A DNA stretch of 5,460 nt from DAIOSQ01 sp036752465 (GTDB lineage: Bacteria > Pseudomonadota > Gammaproteobacteria > Legionellales > Legionellaceae), in the NCBI GenBank assembly GCA_036752465.1, contig DAIOSQ010000117.1, forward strand, positions 1-5,460, in the 5' to 3' direction. Each line of letters begins with the position of its first letter. The first letter of the stretch is position 1. The translations under genes were made by a program, and so were the position numbers. Below are positions 1-5,297 of this stretch, one piece after another. The notes below the pieces were generated by a model, which saw nothing but the letters and a program-made list of their open reading frames with translations, had not been told where the DNA came from and made no database searches.

Positions 1-55
1 GGCAGGTAGCACACTGTCTGATGCGATTCATCAAGTCTTGCAGGAGAAAGGATGA
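1..55 (+). CDS. traC: TraC, C-terminal end only (partial)
   Basis: Only the last 17 codons and the TGA stop (53-55) are inside the window; the frame begins at base 2 and reads AGSTLSDAIHQVLQEKG. This is too short to identify by itself. The call rests on gene order: in F-type transfer operons the gene directly before trbI and traW is traC, the cytoplasmic, membrane-associated VirB4-like ATPase that powers pilus assembly. The 'L-DAI' helix followed by a charged tail fits a TraC terminus but is not diagnostic. The stop overlaps the trbI start. Identity is an inference from context. Confidence 0.6.
   Translation, partial: AGSTLSDAIHQVLQEKG
42..46 (+). promoter_or_regulatory. Ribosome binding site of trbI (two candidate ATGs)
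   Basis: AGGAG lies inside the last codons of traC. The spacer is 5 bases to the ATG at 52 and 8 bases to the ATG at 55. The second is nearer the usual optimum, and would leave a one-base TGATG overlap instead of a four-base one. The protein differs by one Met only. Confidence 0.6.
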
Positions 56-396
56 TGCGCCAAAGGTTCGTATTCATACAGTGGCTAGGCATTTTCCTCT
101 TGTTGGGATGGAGCCTTATGAATACCCATTATGCTCTAAAACCTGAGCTCGTTACGGTGGATAAAAAAGCGGTGGTGGCGCGTTTTGTGGGGCAAGTGAG
201 TCAATTGACCTTAACGGACGTTGAACTCACCGAAAAGACCACGCGATTTGGGGAGGCCTTAAAAGGCGCTTTGAATGATTATGCTGCGACGAATCAAGTC
301 ATTATTTTGGATGCATCAACTGTGCTGGCAGGTCGTCGTGATGTAACGCCGAGCATCTTAAGCCTGGTGGCGACAAATATGCGGAGTCTTAAGTGA
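52..396 (+). CDS. trbI: TrbI, F-type inner-membrane protein affecting pilus dynamics
   Basis: This 114-residue protein has one hydrophobic helix at about residues 7-23 (FVFIQWLGIFLLLGW) behind a short basic N-terminus, then a soluble periplasmic part. F TrbI is about 128 residues with the same layout, and its overproduction in F is known to affect pilus outgrowth and retraction. The best match to the family is residues 64-100: TRFGEALKGALNDY, then QVIILDASTVLAG and a D-TP end. There are no cysteines. Two ATGs stand in tandem (52 and 55). AGGAG at 42-46 is 5 bases from the first and 8 from the second, so initiation at 55 is equally possible or better. It sits between traC and traW as in F. This is not the unrelated VirB10-like TrbI of IncP plasmids. 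Confidence 0.85.
   Translation: MMRQRFVFIQWLGIFLLLGWSLMNTHYALKPELVTVDKKAVVARFVGQVSQLTLTDVELTEKTTRFGEALKGALNDYAATNQVIILDASTVLAGRRDVTPSILSLVATNMRSLK
382..386 (+). promoter_or_regulatory. Ribosome binding site supporting the GTG start of traW
   Basis: CGGAG lies six bases before the GTG at 393. It sits inside the trbI coding end and supports the non-ATG start, which also gives a complete signal peptide. Confidence 0.6.
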
Positions 397-1046
397 TACG
401 CGCGAAATGGTTCACAAAACGGTTCACAGCCGCGTTGATGCTTGGTGTTTTATGTGAGTTTGCTCATGCTGCCAATTTAGGCGTGGTGGGTGAGACATTT
501 CCCGTTTCGGAGTTGAGTTTTATGTTGTTGATTGAGTCGCGTCTCAATGCGCTTGTTAAGTCAGGCGAGATGGCTGTTATTGAAGAACAGTGGGTGTCGC
601 GCGTGTCCGAGCATGCTAATCGTCCAACATCAGTTGGGTTGAGGCGTGCTACCAAAAATAACACGTATCGGTATACGCCTGCCATCGTGTTATCTCAAGA
701 TATTCTTGATGCGGATGACCATGTGTTATGGGCAAAAGGCACGCGCGTGAACGCATTGGATCGCATGCCAACCTATCAACCTCATTGGTTATTATTGGAT
801 GCGGATGACGTGGCACAAGTGCGTTGGGCGAAGCGTATGTTAGTCCACCACCTCGATGCTAAAGTGATTTTAACCGGTGGTGAAATTGGCAAAATGGAGA
901 GGGAATTAAATCATCCCATTTATTTCGATCAAGCAGGTCGAATTAGCCATCAATTAGGAATCAGGCGCGTGCCCGCACTGGTGTCGCGTGAAGGTAATGC
1001 TTTACGTATTATGGAAGTCGCAATTGGTGAGGACGGTTCATCATGA
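393..1046 (+). CDS. traW: TraW, periplasmic F-pilus assembly protein
   Basis: The 217-residue product (F TraW is about 210) starts at a GTG overlapping the trbI stop (GTGA), with CGGAG at 382-386 six bases upstream. A signal peptide ends near residues 24-27 (FAHAA). The mature N-terminus LGVVGETFPVSE carries the TraW hallmark, a Leu-Gly-x-x-Gly stretch followed by a Pro and Glu. Family features continue with AKGTRVNAL (114-122), LLLDADD (133-139) and, at the C-terminus, YFDQAGRISHQLGIRRVPAL (177-196). In F, TraW is needed for pilus assembly and works with TrbC and TraU in the periplasm. The C-terminal YFDQ...GI..VPAL pattern resembles the end of the thioredoxin-like TrbC domain. The only cysteine (Cys21) is in the signal peptide, so the mature protein cannot form disulfides. 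Confidence 0.93.
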   Translation: MIRAKWFTKRFTAALMLGVLCEFAHAANLGVVGETFPVSELSFMLLIESRLNALVKSGEMAVIEEQWVSRVSEHANRPTSVGLRRATKNNTYRYTPAIVLSQDILDADDHVLWAKGTRVNALDRMPTYQPHWLLLDADDVAQVRWAKRMLVHHLDAKVILTGGEIGKMERELNHPIYFDQAGRISHQLGIRRVPALVSREGNALRIMEVAIGEDGSS

Positions 1047-2017
1047 AGCACATCCTCGGTGGCATTTTATTTTTAATCACGAGTACGGTCTTTGGTGCGC
1101 AATGCACAGGACATTTCGTGAATCCCATCACTGATATTTGCTGGCGGTGTTTATTTCCATTATCCATTGGACGAACAGGTGTTGTGAATTCTCATCTACC
1201 TGATACGGACAATGCTGCAAGTCCCATCGGTGTTTGCCCCACGACCGTAGGTTCGCGTGTGGGACTGAATATCGGTTATTGGGAACCCATGGCGCTCGTT
1301 GATGTGACAGATACGCCGTATTGTCTGGTCAATTTGGGCGGGCATCGCATGCCTTTAGGTTCACAGAGCCGTCGGGGTGGGCGGCATGTCGTCGGTCTTG
1401 GTCAAACCCATGCGTTTTTCCATGTGCATTGGTACAAATACCCGTTGATTGCTTGGCTCAATTTGATAACCAGCGCGGGCTGTCAGCAAGGCGGTGACTT
1501 TGATATTGCTTACTTAACCGAATTGGATCCAACGTGGAATGATTCGGAGATGAGTTTCGTTCTCAACCCTGAAGCTACCTTGTTTGGTAATCCATTGGCT
1601 GCTAGTTCCTGTGCAGCTGACAGTTTATCGTCAACATTGCGCAATCAACCCATGGACAGCCTGTTTTGGTGCGCAGGCGCACAAGGTAGTCATTATCCAT
1701 TAACAGGACATGTGAATGCACCCTTGTCGCCAGTCCAAACGGCACTGCTGTTAGCTGAGCGCATGAATTACAAGCTGCATCGTGACCCACCGTTGATTAC
1801 CGATTCAAGTAGCAAAGTACCTTGTCGCGATCTGCATTTACCCGTGCTACCAAAGTCACGATATCGCTATGAGATGGTGAATCAGGTGGCGGATGGCAAG
1901 CATTGTTATCCATCAGGACATACGACGCTGGATTGGGAAACCAACAAGATTAAACCGCATACACCCGATCAATATGGGTTTTTAGTTTGGAGGAAGAAAA
2001 ATTGCGTATTCTGGTGA
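1043..2017 (+). CDS. traU: TraU, cysteine-rich periplasmic pilus assembly / DNA transfer protein
   Basis: The product has 324 residues (F TraU is about 330). A signal peptide ends near residue 19 (VFGA), and the mature protein opens with CTGHFVNPITDICWRCLFP (21-39), the strongest TraU signature. Next come GYWEPMALVDVT (79-90), PYCLVNLGG (92-100), and a C-terminal VWRKKNC (315-321). In F, TraU is needed for efficient pilus assembly and especially for DNA transfer, and interacts with TraW and TrbC. There are 11 cysteines (21, 33, 36, 65, 94, 147, 190, 210, 261, 288, 321), so the protein is probably oxidised in the periplasm, likely by TrbB or host Dsb proteins. The ATG overlaps the traW stop (ATGA), with GAGG at 1029-1032. 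The last five codons (from mid-codon 320) overlap the trbC start. Confidence 0.95.
   Translation: MKHILGGILFLITSTVFGAQCTGHFVNPITDICWRCLFPLSIGRTGVVNSHLPDTDNAASPIGVCPTTVGSRVGLNIGYWEPMALVDVTDTPYCLVNLGGHRMPLGSQSRRGGRHVVGLGQTHAFFHVHWYKYPLIAWLNLITSAGCQQGGDFDIAYLTELDPTWNDSEMSFVLNPEATLFGNPLAASSCAADSLSSTLRNQPMDSLFWCAGAQGSHYPLTGHVNAPLSPVQTALLLAERMNYKLHRDPPLITDSSSKVPCRDLHLPVLPKSRYRYEMVNQVADGKHCYPSGHTTLDWETNKIKPHTPDQYGFLVWRKKNCVFW
1989..1994 (+). promoter_or_regulatory. Ribosome binding site that fixes a TTG start for trbC
   Basis: GGAGGA, a strong anti-16S match, is seven bases before the TTG at 2002. The longest open frame would begin at another TTG at 1987, but that codon overlaps this site itself and has nothing comparable in front of it. 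It would also put EEEK before the signal peptide. The site lies within the traU coding sequence. Confidence 0.8.
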
Positions 2018-2391
2018 TCTTGATGGGTTTATGCATGCCGCTTATTTCTATGGCGAACACGTATGTCTTCGTGAGTTTTTCCATGCCTGAAACGTTGATG
2101 ATTGAAACGTTACAAGAGTGTGAGCGGTTACATATTCCGGCTGTTTTAAATGGATTGTATCAAAATTCCATGCCGGAAACTGCGAAAAAAGTGATGGCGT
2201 TATCTAATCAGATACCCAATATGTCGCTACAAATCGATCCACCCGCATTTGAACGTTTTAACATCCATCAAGTACCTGCATTGGTGGTGTCAAAAGGTGA
2301 TTGTTTTGATGTGATTTATGGAACTTTGTCGCTGGCTGAAGGTTTGGATCGTATCAAACGCCACGGCGAGTGCAAGGATGGTGTGCAATGA
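2002..2391 (+). CDS. trbC: TrbC, F-type thioredoxin-fold periplasmic pilus assembly protein
   Basis: I place the start at TTG 2002, not TTG 1987: GGAGGA stands seven bases ahead and the product begins with a clean signal peptide, MRILVILMGLCMPLISMA, giving 129 residues. The mature protein opens at once with NTYVFVSFSMPE (19-30), the F-type TrbC signature. It continues with IPAVLNGLYQNS (45-56), LQIDPPAFERFNIHQVPAL (76-94) and a C-terminal GECKD. TrbC works with TraW and TraU in F pilus assembly. The domain belongs to the thioredoxin-like superfamily but has no CxxC; the mature cysteines (40, 101, 124) are isolated. F TrbC is about 212 residues, so this version has almost only the conserved domain and lacks the longer N-terminal part. 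It overlaps traU by 16 bases. It is unrelated to the pilin called TrbC in IncP plasmids. Confidence 0.92.
   Translation: MRILVILMGLCMPLISMANTYVFVSFSMPETLMIETLQECERLHIPAVLNGLYQNSMPETAKKVMALSNQIPNMSLQIDPPAFERFNIHQVPALVVSKGDCFDVIYGTLSLAEGLDRIKRHGECKDGVQ
2374..2378 (+). promoter_or_regulatory. Ribosome binding site supporting the traN ATG at 2388
   Basis: AAGGA lies nine bases before the ATG at 2388, which overlaps the trbC stop as ATGA. A longer frame from GTG at 2370 would add MQGWCA in front of the signal peptide and place this site inside its own coding region, so it is not preferred. Confidence 0.6.
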
Positions 2392-4070
2392 AGGCGCTTT
2401 TATTGCTATTGCTATTGTTATTGGCGCATGGCGCGCCTCACGCCAATCCTTCGACGGATACTGCAATTGCCGCTAGAACACAAGCGATGCAATCCATGCA
2501 AGCCTTTCACCCACAGGATGTTATTTCTAACTTTACACCAACACCACGTGAATCGAGTTTGCAGCCGAACGCGAGTGATAACGATAAGTTATTACAACAA
2601 GAAGCAAACGAACGTCTCAATCAAGAGGACACTGCACGATTTGTTATTACAGAGGAACAACATCGTACCAAAATCACACCCAACCCAAAATCCGCCGATC
2701 TTGCGTATGCCGATCGCTTGATAGAGGGAGCTGATAATGCAATTCAACCAGGATGTCATAAAGAACCCGTGCCCTGTGAAGAACACGTCGTTGAAAAAAT
2801 CTGTGAGGAGCGATCAGCTTATGCGCCATTGGTTTGTCAAAGTCGTAAAGTGGTGCATTTAAATCGGGTGAATCATCCTGAGGTACGTCGAATCGTTGCA
2901 AAAAATTTGCCACCACTGAATCTCACCTCATGTGAAGGGGCGCTAAAAAGTTTTTGTAGCCAACAACAATTGATTCATTTAAATCCTCGATGCGAACACA
3001 TTGAAGCGAGCGTGGTATGGAATGGGAAACCAGCAACGCTCGTGAAAAAACCAACGTGCGCCGAACCAACGGTCGGGATAGATGATTCAACTAGCCCAGG
3101 ATTGTATGGCATCAGTATTCAAGTTGTTGAGCATTGGAGTGACGAAGATAACGTGGAAGCCAGTGATTGTCGCGTGAAAGAGAGCGCTTTTTGTGTGCCT
3201 GATGGTGTTAACACCTGTATGGAACCCAATCAAACGAAAATTATTCAAGACGTACCTGTCACGCGATCATGTTGGGGGCATGAAGAAACCTATCAATGCC
3301 TTTCTAATACGACAACGACGTGTACTCCATTGCTTGATCAAGGCTGTTCAAATACAACATCAACATGTGAGACGTTTACGGGAAGTCATTGTGACGTGAT
3401 GTCCAAGACATTTCAGTGCACCGACAAAATTTGTTTTCCTGATAAAGAGGTGTGTGCGCCTAGTGTTGGCTGTGCTGATGGCAGTTGTGATGTAAGTAGC
3501 GTAGACACCAGTGATGATATCAATGAAGGGGTTAGTCGATTAGGTGCGGTTGCGGGTACGGCGCAAGAAGTGGCGGCTAATCAAGTCCAAAGCCAACAAC
3601 CAGCCATTTTTAGAGGATCAATGCAGGAATGTGAAAAGTACATGTGGGGTCTACGTGATTGCTGTACGGATGATGGCTTTTTAGAGGGGATTATCAATTG
3701 CCCGCGTGAATTACAAATCTTGCAACTGGCGAAACGTGAACATCGTGTGGTGTATGTGGGGCATTACAAACCTCATCGATTCAGTACTACACGCTATCGG
3801 TATTGTGTGTTTCCAACCAAGCTTGCGGGCATTGTGCAAATTCAGGGACGTTTTGCGCAGTTGGGTATTGGATTTGGCAGCGTATGGCATCCTGATTGTC
3901 GTGGTGTCACGCCAGAGGAACTTGAGCGTATTAATTTTAAAGCGCTTGATTTAAGTGAGATGGTGGCAGAGCTCGTTGGTAAAAAAAATGTACCACAGGA
4001 CGCTGCAATGGATGTGGCCAATGCGGCGCACGTGAATGCCATGCATGATAAGGGGCGCGCGCATGATTAA
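2388..4070 (+). CDS. traN: TraN, outer-membrane mating-pair stabilisation protein
   Basis: Starting at ATG 2388 (ATGA overlap with trbC), the product has 560 residues; F TraN is about 602 with 22 cysteines. A leucine-run signal peptide ends near residue 19 (APHA). A cysteine-free, Gln- and Asn-rich N-terminal region runs to about residue 122, followed by 28 cysteines. Fourteen of them fall in residues 261-367, rich in Thr, Ser and Asn and containing a near-repeat SNTTTTC / SNTTSTC (306-312, 321-327). The C-terminal third is the conserved TraN core: IFRGSMQEC (407-415), DCC (424-426), YVGHY (456-460), YCVFPTKLAGIVQIQGRFAQ (472-491), FGS-WHPDCRGVTPEE (496-511) and ALDLSE (519-524). TraN binds recipient-surface receptors, and in F-like plasmids its variable part sets recipient preference; residues about 123-370 are the counterpart here by inference. 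An expected cysteine pair in the core is missing (see findings). Confidence 0.95.
   Translation: MKALLLLLLLLLAHGAPHANPSTDTAIAARTQAMQSMQAFHPQDVISNFTPTPRESSLQPNASDNDKLLQQEANERLNQEDTARFVITEEQHRTKITPNPKSADLAYADRLIEGADNAIQPGCHKEPVPCEEHVVEKICEERSAYAPLVCQSRKVVHLNRVNHPEVRRIVAKNLPPLNLTSCEGALKSFCSQQQLIHLNPRCEHIEASVVWNGKPATLVKKPTCAEPTVGIDDSTSPGLYGISIQVVEHWSDEDNVEASDCRVKESAFCVPDGVNTCMEPNQTKIIQDVPVTRSCWGHEETYQCLSNTTTTCTPLLDQGCSNTTSTCETFTGSHCDVMSKTFQCTDKICFPDKEVCAPSVGCADGSCDVSSVDTSDDINEGVSRLGAVAGTAQEVAANQVQSQQPAIFRGSMQECEKYMWGLRDCCTDDGFLEGIINCPRELQILQLAKREHRVVYVGHYKPHRFSTTRYRYCVFPTKLAGIVQIQGRFAQLGIGFGSVWHPDCRGVTPEELERINFKALDLSEMVAELVGKKNVPQDAAMDVANAAHVNAMHDKGRAHD
2401..2424 (+). repeat. Four-unit hexanucleotide repeat in the traN signal peptide
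   Basis: Four units, TATTGC TATTGC TATTGT TATTGG, the last two with a changed sixth base, encode the leucine run in the hydrophobic core of the TraN signal peptide (residues about 5-12). Gain or loss of a unit would change the core by two leucines without a frameshift. With only two perfect copies this is a weak slippage site, and the codon pattern may be chance. Confidence 0.5.
4050..4055 (+). promoter_or_regulatory. Ribosome binding site that decides the traF start
   Basis: AAGGGG stands seven bases before the ATG at 4063. Upstream in-frame ATGs at 4036 and 4045 would put charged residues (MIRGAR) before the signal peptide and lack a comparable site at correct spacing. The site lies in the last codons of traN. 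Confidence 0.65.
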
Positions 4071-4803
4071 ACAATGGTTGTGCTTAGGCCTTATTTTGAT
4101 GATGCAGAGCCTTTATGCCGAAACACCGGCCGGATTTCTTTGGTATAACGTACCTAAAGTAGAACGTCAGCAAAAGCACGCAGGGGTCGCGTTTCATCAA
4201 TTAAGCTACACAGATAAAGATGCAGTGCTGCATTTTTACACCATGGAAGCCCTGCATAAAGTACGCTTCACACATAGCCTGGAAGATGAGCGGGTATTTT
4301 TAGCGCTGCAAGACTATTGGTTACGTGAGGCGTCTCTTCATGGGCAACTCAACCAACAAGCGTTATTGCAATACCCCGAATACGATTTCTCGGTGACGCA
4401 CCCTACTTCAAATTTAGGCACAAAATTACAGGATTCTATTGAGTATGCGCGTCAGCGCAAAACGTTGAGAACGCTCGCGCAAAATGCCGGTTTGTTATTT
4501 TTCTATCGCGCAAAGAACCCGATTGACCAACAACAAATCCCAATTTTGCGTGATTTTTGTAAGACGCATCATTTTTCACTCATTCCCATCAGTGTGGATG
4601 GAGCAACATCGCCTGACTTACCGAATTCTCGACACGATTTGGGACAGGCCGATAGTTTGCGCGTTCGTTATTTTCCAGCCGTGTTATTGGTGAACCCGAA
4701 AACGCATCAAACATTACCGGTAGCTTATGGATTAACCACGCAAGATGTGTTGACAGCGCACTTGATGTTGGTCGCGCGTCAATTTCAAGGAGAAGCAGTA
4801 TGA
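4063..4803 (+). CDS. traF: TraF, F-type thioredoxin-fold pilus assembly protein
   Basis: From ATG 4063 the product is 246 residues, nearly identical in length to F TraF (247). A signal peptide ends near residue 19 (SLYA), and the mature protein starts ETPAGFLWYN, matching the GW-WYN opening of the family. A helical middle (about 50-125) with YPEYDF---HPTSNL (104-117) leads into a thioredoxin-like domain: AGLLFFYRAKNP (142-153), ILRDFC (161-166), LIPISVDG (173-180), a cis-Pro-like YFPAVLLVNP (203-212) and LPVAYGL (218-224). The usual CxxC position is occupied by YRAKN, so it cannot act as a classic oxidoreductase. The same is true of F TraF, a periplasmic assembly factor associated with TraH and TrbB. 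It overlaps traN by eight bases and follows it without the F gene trbE. It is not the IncP TraF peptidase. Confidence 0.94.
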   Translation: MIKQWLCLGLILMMQSLYAETPAGFLWYNVPKVERQQKHAGVAFHQLSYTDKDAVLHFYTMEALHKVRFTHSLEDERVFLALQDYWLREASLHGQLNQQALLQYPEYDFSVTHPTSNLGTKLQDSIEYARQRKTLRTLAQNAGLLFFYRAKNPIDQQQIPILRDFCKTHHFSLIPISVDGATSPDLPNSRHDLGQADSLRVRYFPAVLLVNPKTHQTLPVAYGLTTQDVLTAHLMLVARQFQGEAV

Positions 4804-5297
4804 AAAAGATGATTGTATGGAGTTGTTTACTTTTATCAATGGGTCAGGTGAGTGCTGAATCGAGTCGTGACGCCTTGACGCAACAGATTGCCTCGCATGA
4901 ATCGCATCATTCCCAAACGGCAACAACACCTGCGAGTACGCCATTTTTCAAAAATCATGTGCTTCTGTTTTTCTTCGCAAGCAGTTGCCCGCATTGTCAT
5001 CACCAAGCGCCTATTTTAAAAGACTGGGCAAATAACCATGGCGTCACCGTGGATGCACGTACGTTGGACGATAAACCGTTGCCTGAATTTCCAACGACAA
5101 TTGCGGCGAGTGCATCCCTCGTGGAAACGGCATTTAGAGGTAACAGTATTCGCTATCCGGCACTTTTTGTGATGAATCCATCGTCTGGCGCACTTTATCC
5201 GGTAGCAATCGGTAGCATGAGCAGTGATGAATTAAATACGCGAATGCAAGCGCTCGTTCCTAAAATTATTGCTTATGAGCAAGGAGGCCATTCATGA
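4800..5297 (+). CDS. trbB: TrbB, periplasmic thiol:disulfide oxidoreductase of the conjugation system
   Basis: The 165-residue product (F TrbB is about 181) has a signal peptide ending near residue 19 (QVSA), a short His/Thr-rich linker (20-48), and a thioredoxin domain. Strand VLLFFFASS (54-62) leads into the active site CPHC (63-66), and a cis-proline loop RYPALFVMNP lies at 118-127. The CPHC motif is shared with DsbA. F TrbB is a periplasmic disulfide isomerase, thought to help TraH and other cysteine-containing transfer proteins fold. Here the probable clients are TraU and TraN, encoded nearby. It overlaps traF as ATGA, with AAGGAG at 4787-4792 seven bases ahead. In F, traF and trbB are separated by trbA, artA and traQ, all absent here. 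Whether it acts as oxidase or isomerase cannot be read from sequence. Confidence 0.92.
   Translation: MKKMIVWSCLLLSMGQVSAESSRDALTQQIASHESHHSQTATTPASTPFFKNHVLLFFFASSCPHCHHQAPILKDWANNHGVTVDARTLDDKPLPEFPTTIAASASLVETAFRGNSIRYPALFVMNPSSGALYPVAIGSMSSDELNTRMQALVPKIIAYEQGGHS

Noticed and set aside
464..685. Minus-strand open frame opposite traW
   Set aside because: It lies wholly within traW, which has a signal peptide and clear family motifs; no recognisable protein features, and a minus-strand gene here would run against the operon.
52..2391. Possible confusion with IncP (P-type) TrbI, TrbC and TraF
   Set aside because: These symbols name unrelated proteins in IncP systems (VirB10-like, pilin, peptidase). 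The proteins here show the F-type signatures and F gene order.
2420..2445. GC-rich palindromic bases (GGCGCGCC) near the traN start, considered as a regulatory hairpin
   Set aside because: It is an eight-base palindrome without a loop, inside the signal peptide codons (AHGAPHA); no run of T follows and no operator-like partner site is seen.
2428..2721. Second + strand frame of 97 codons within traN
   Set aside because: It has basic, low-complexity composition and no supporting ribosome binding site; traN is read in another frame through the same bases with convincing motifs downstream.
2592..2916. Two overlapping minus-strand open frames opposite the N-terminal part of traN
   Set aside because: They are shadows of traN's low-stop N-terminal region; cysteine and hydrophobic composition looks random and no family motif is seen.
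3706..3954. Alternate + frame within the conserved TraN core
   Set aside because: The TraN motifs YCVF, QGR and HPDCRG lie in the other frame over the same bases, so this frame is noncoding.
4036..4062. Longer traF start at ATG 4036
   Set aside because: It would precede the signal peptide with MPCMIRGAR and has no well-spaced ribosome binding site; ATG 4063 with AAGGGG is better and gives nearly the F TraF length.
4732..4944. Minus-strand open frame across the traF/trbB junction
   Set aside because: It covers the signal peptide of TrbB and the end of TraF, both well supported, and has no family features.
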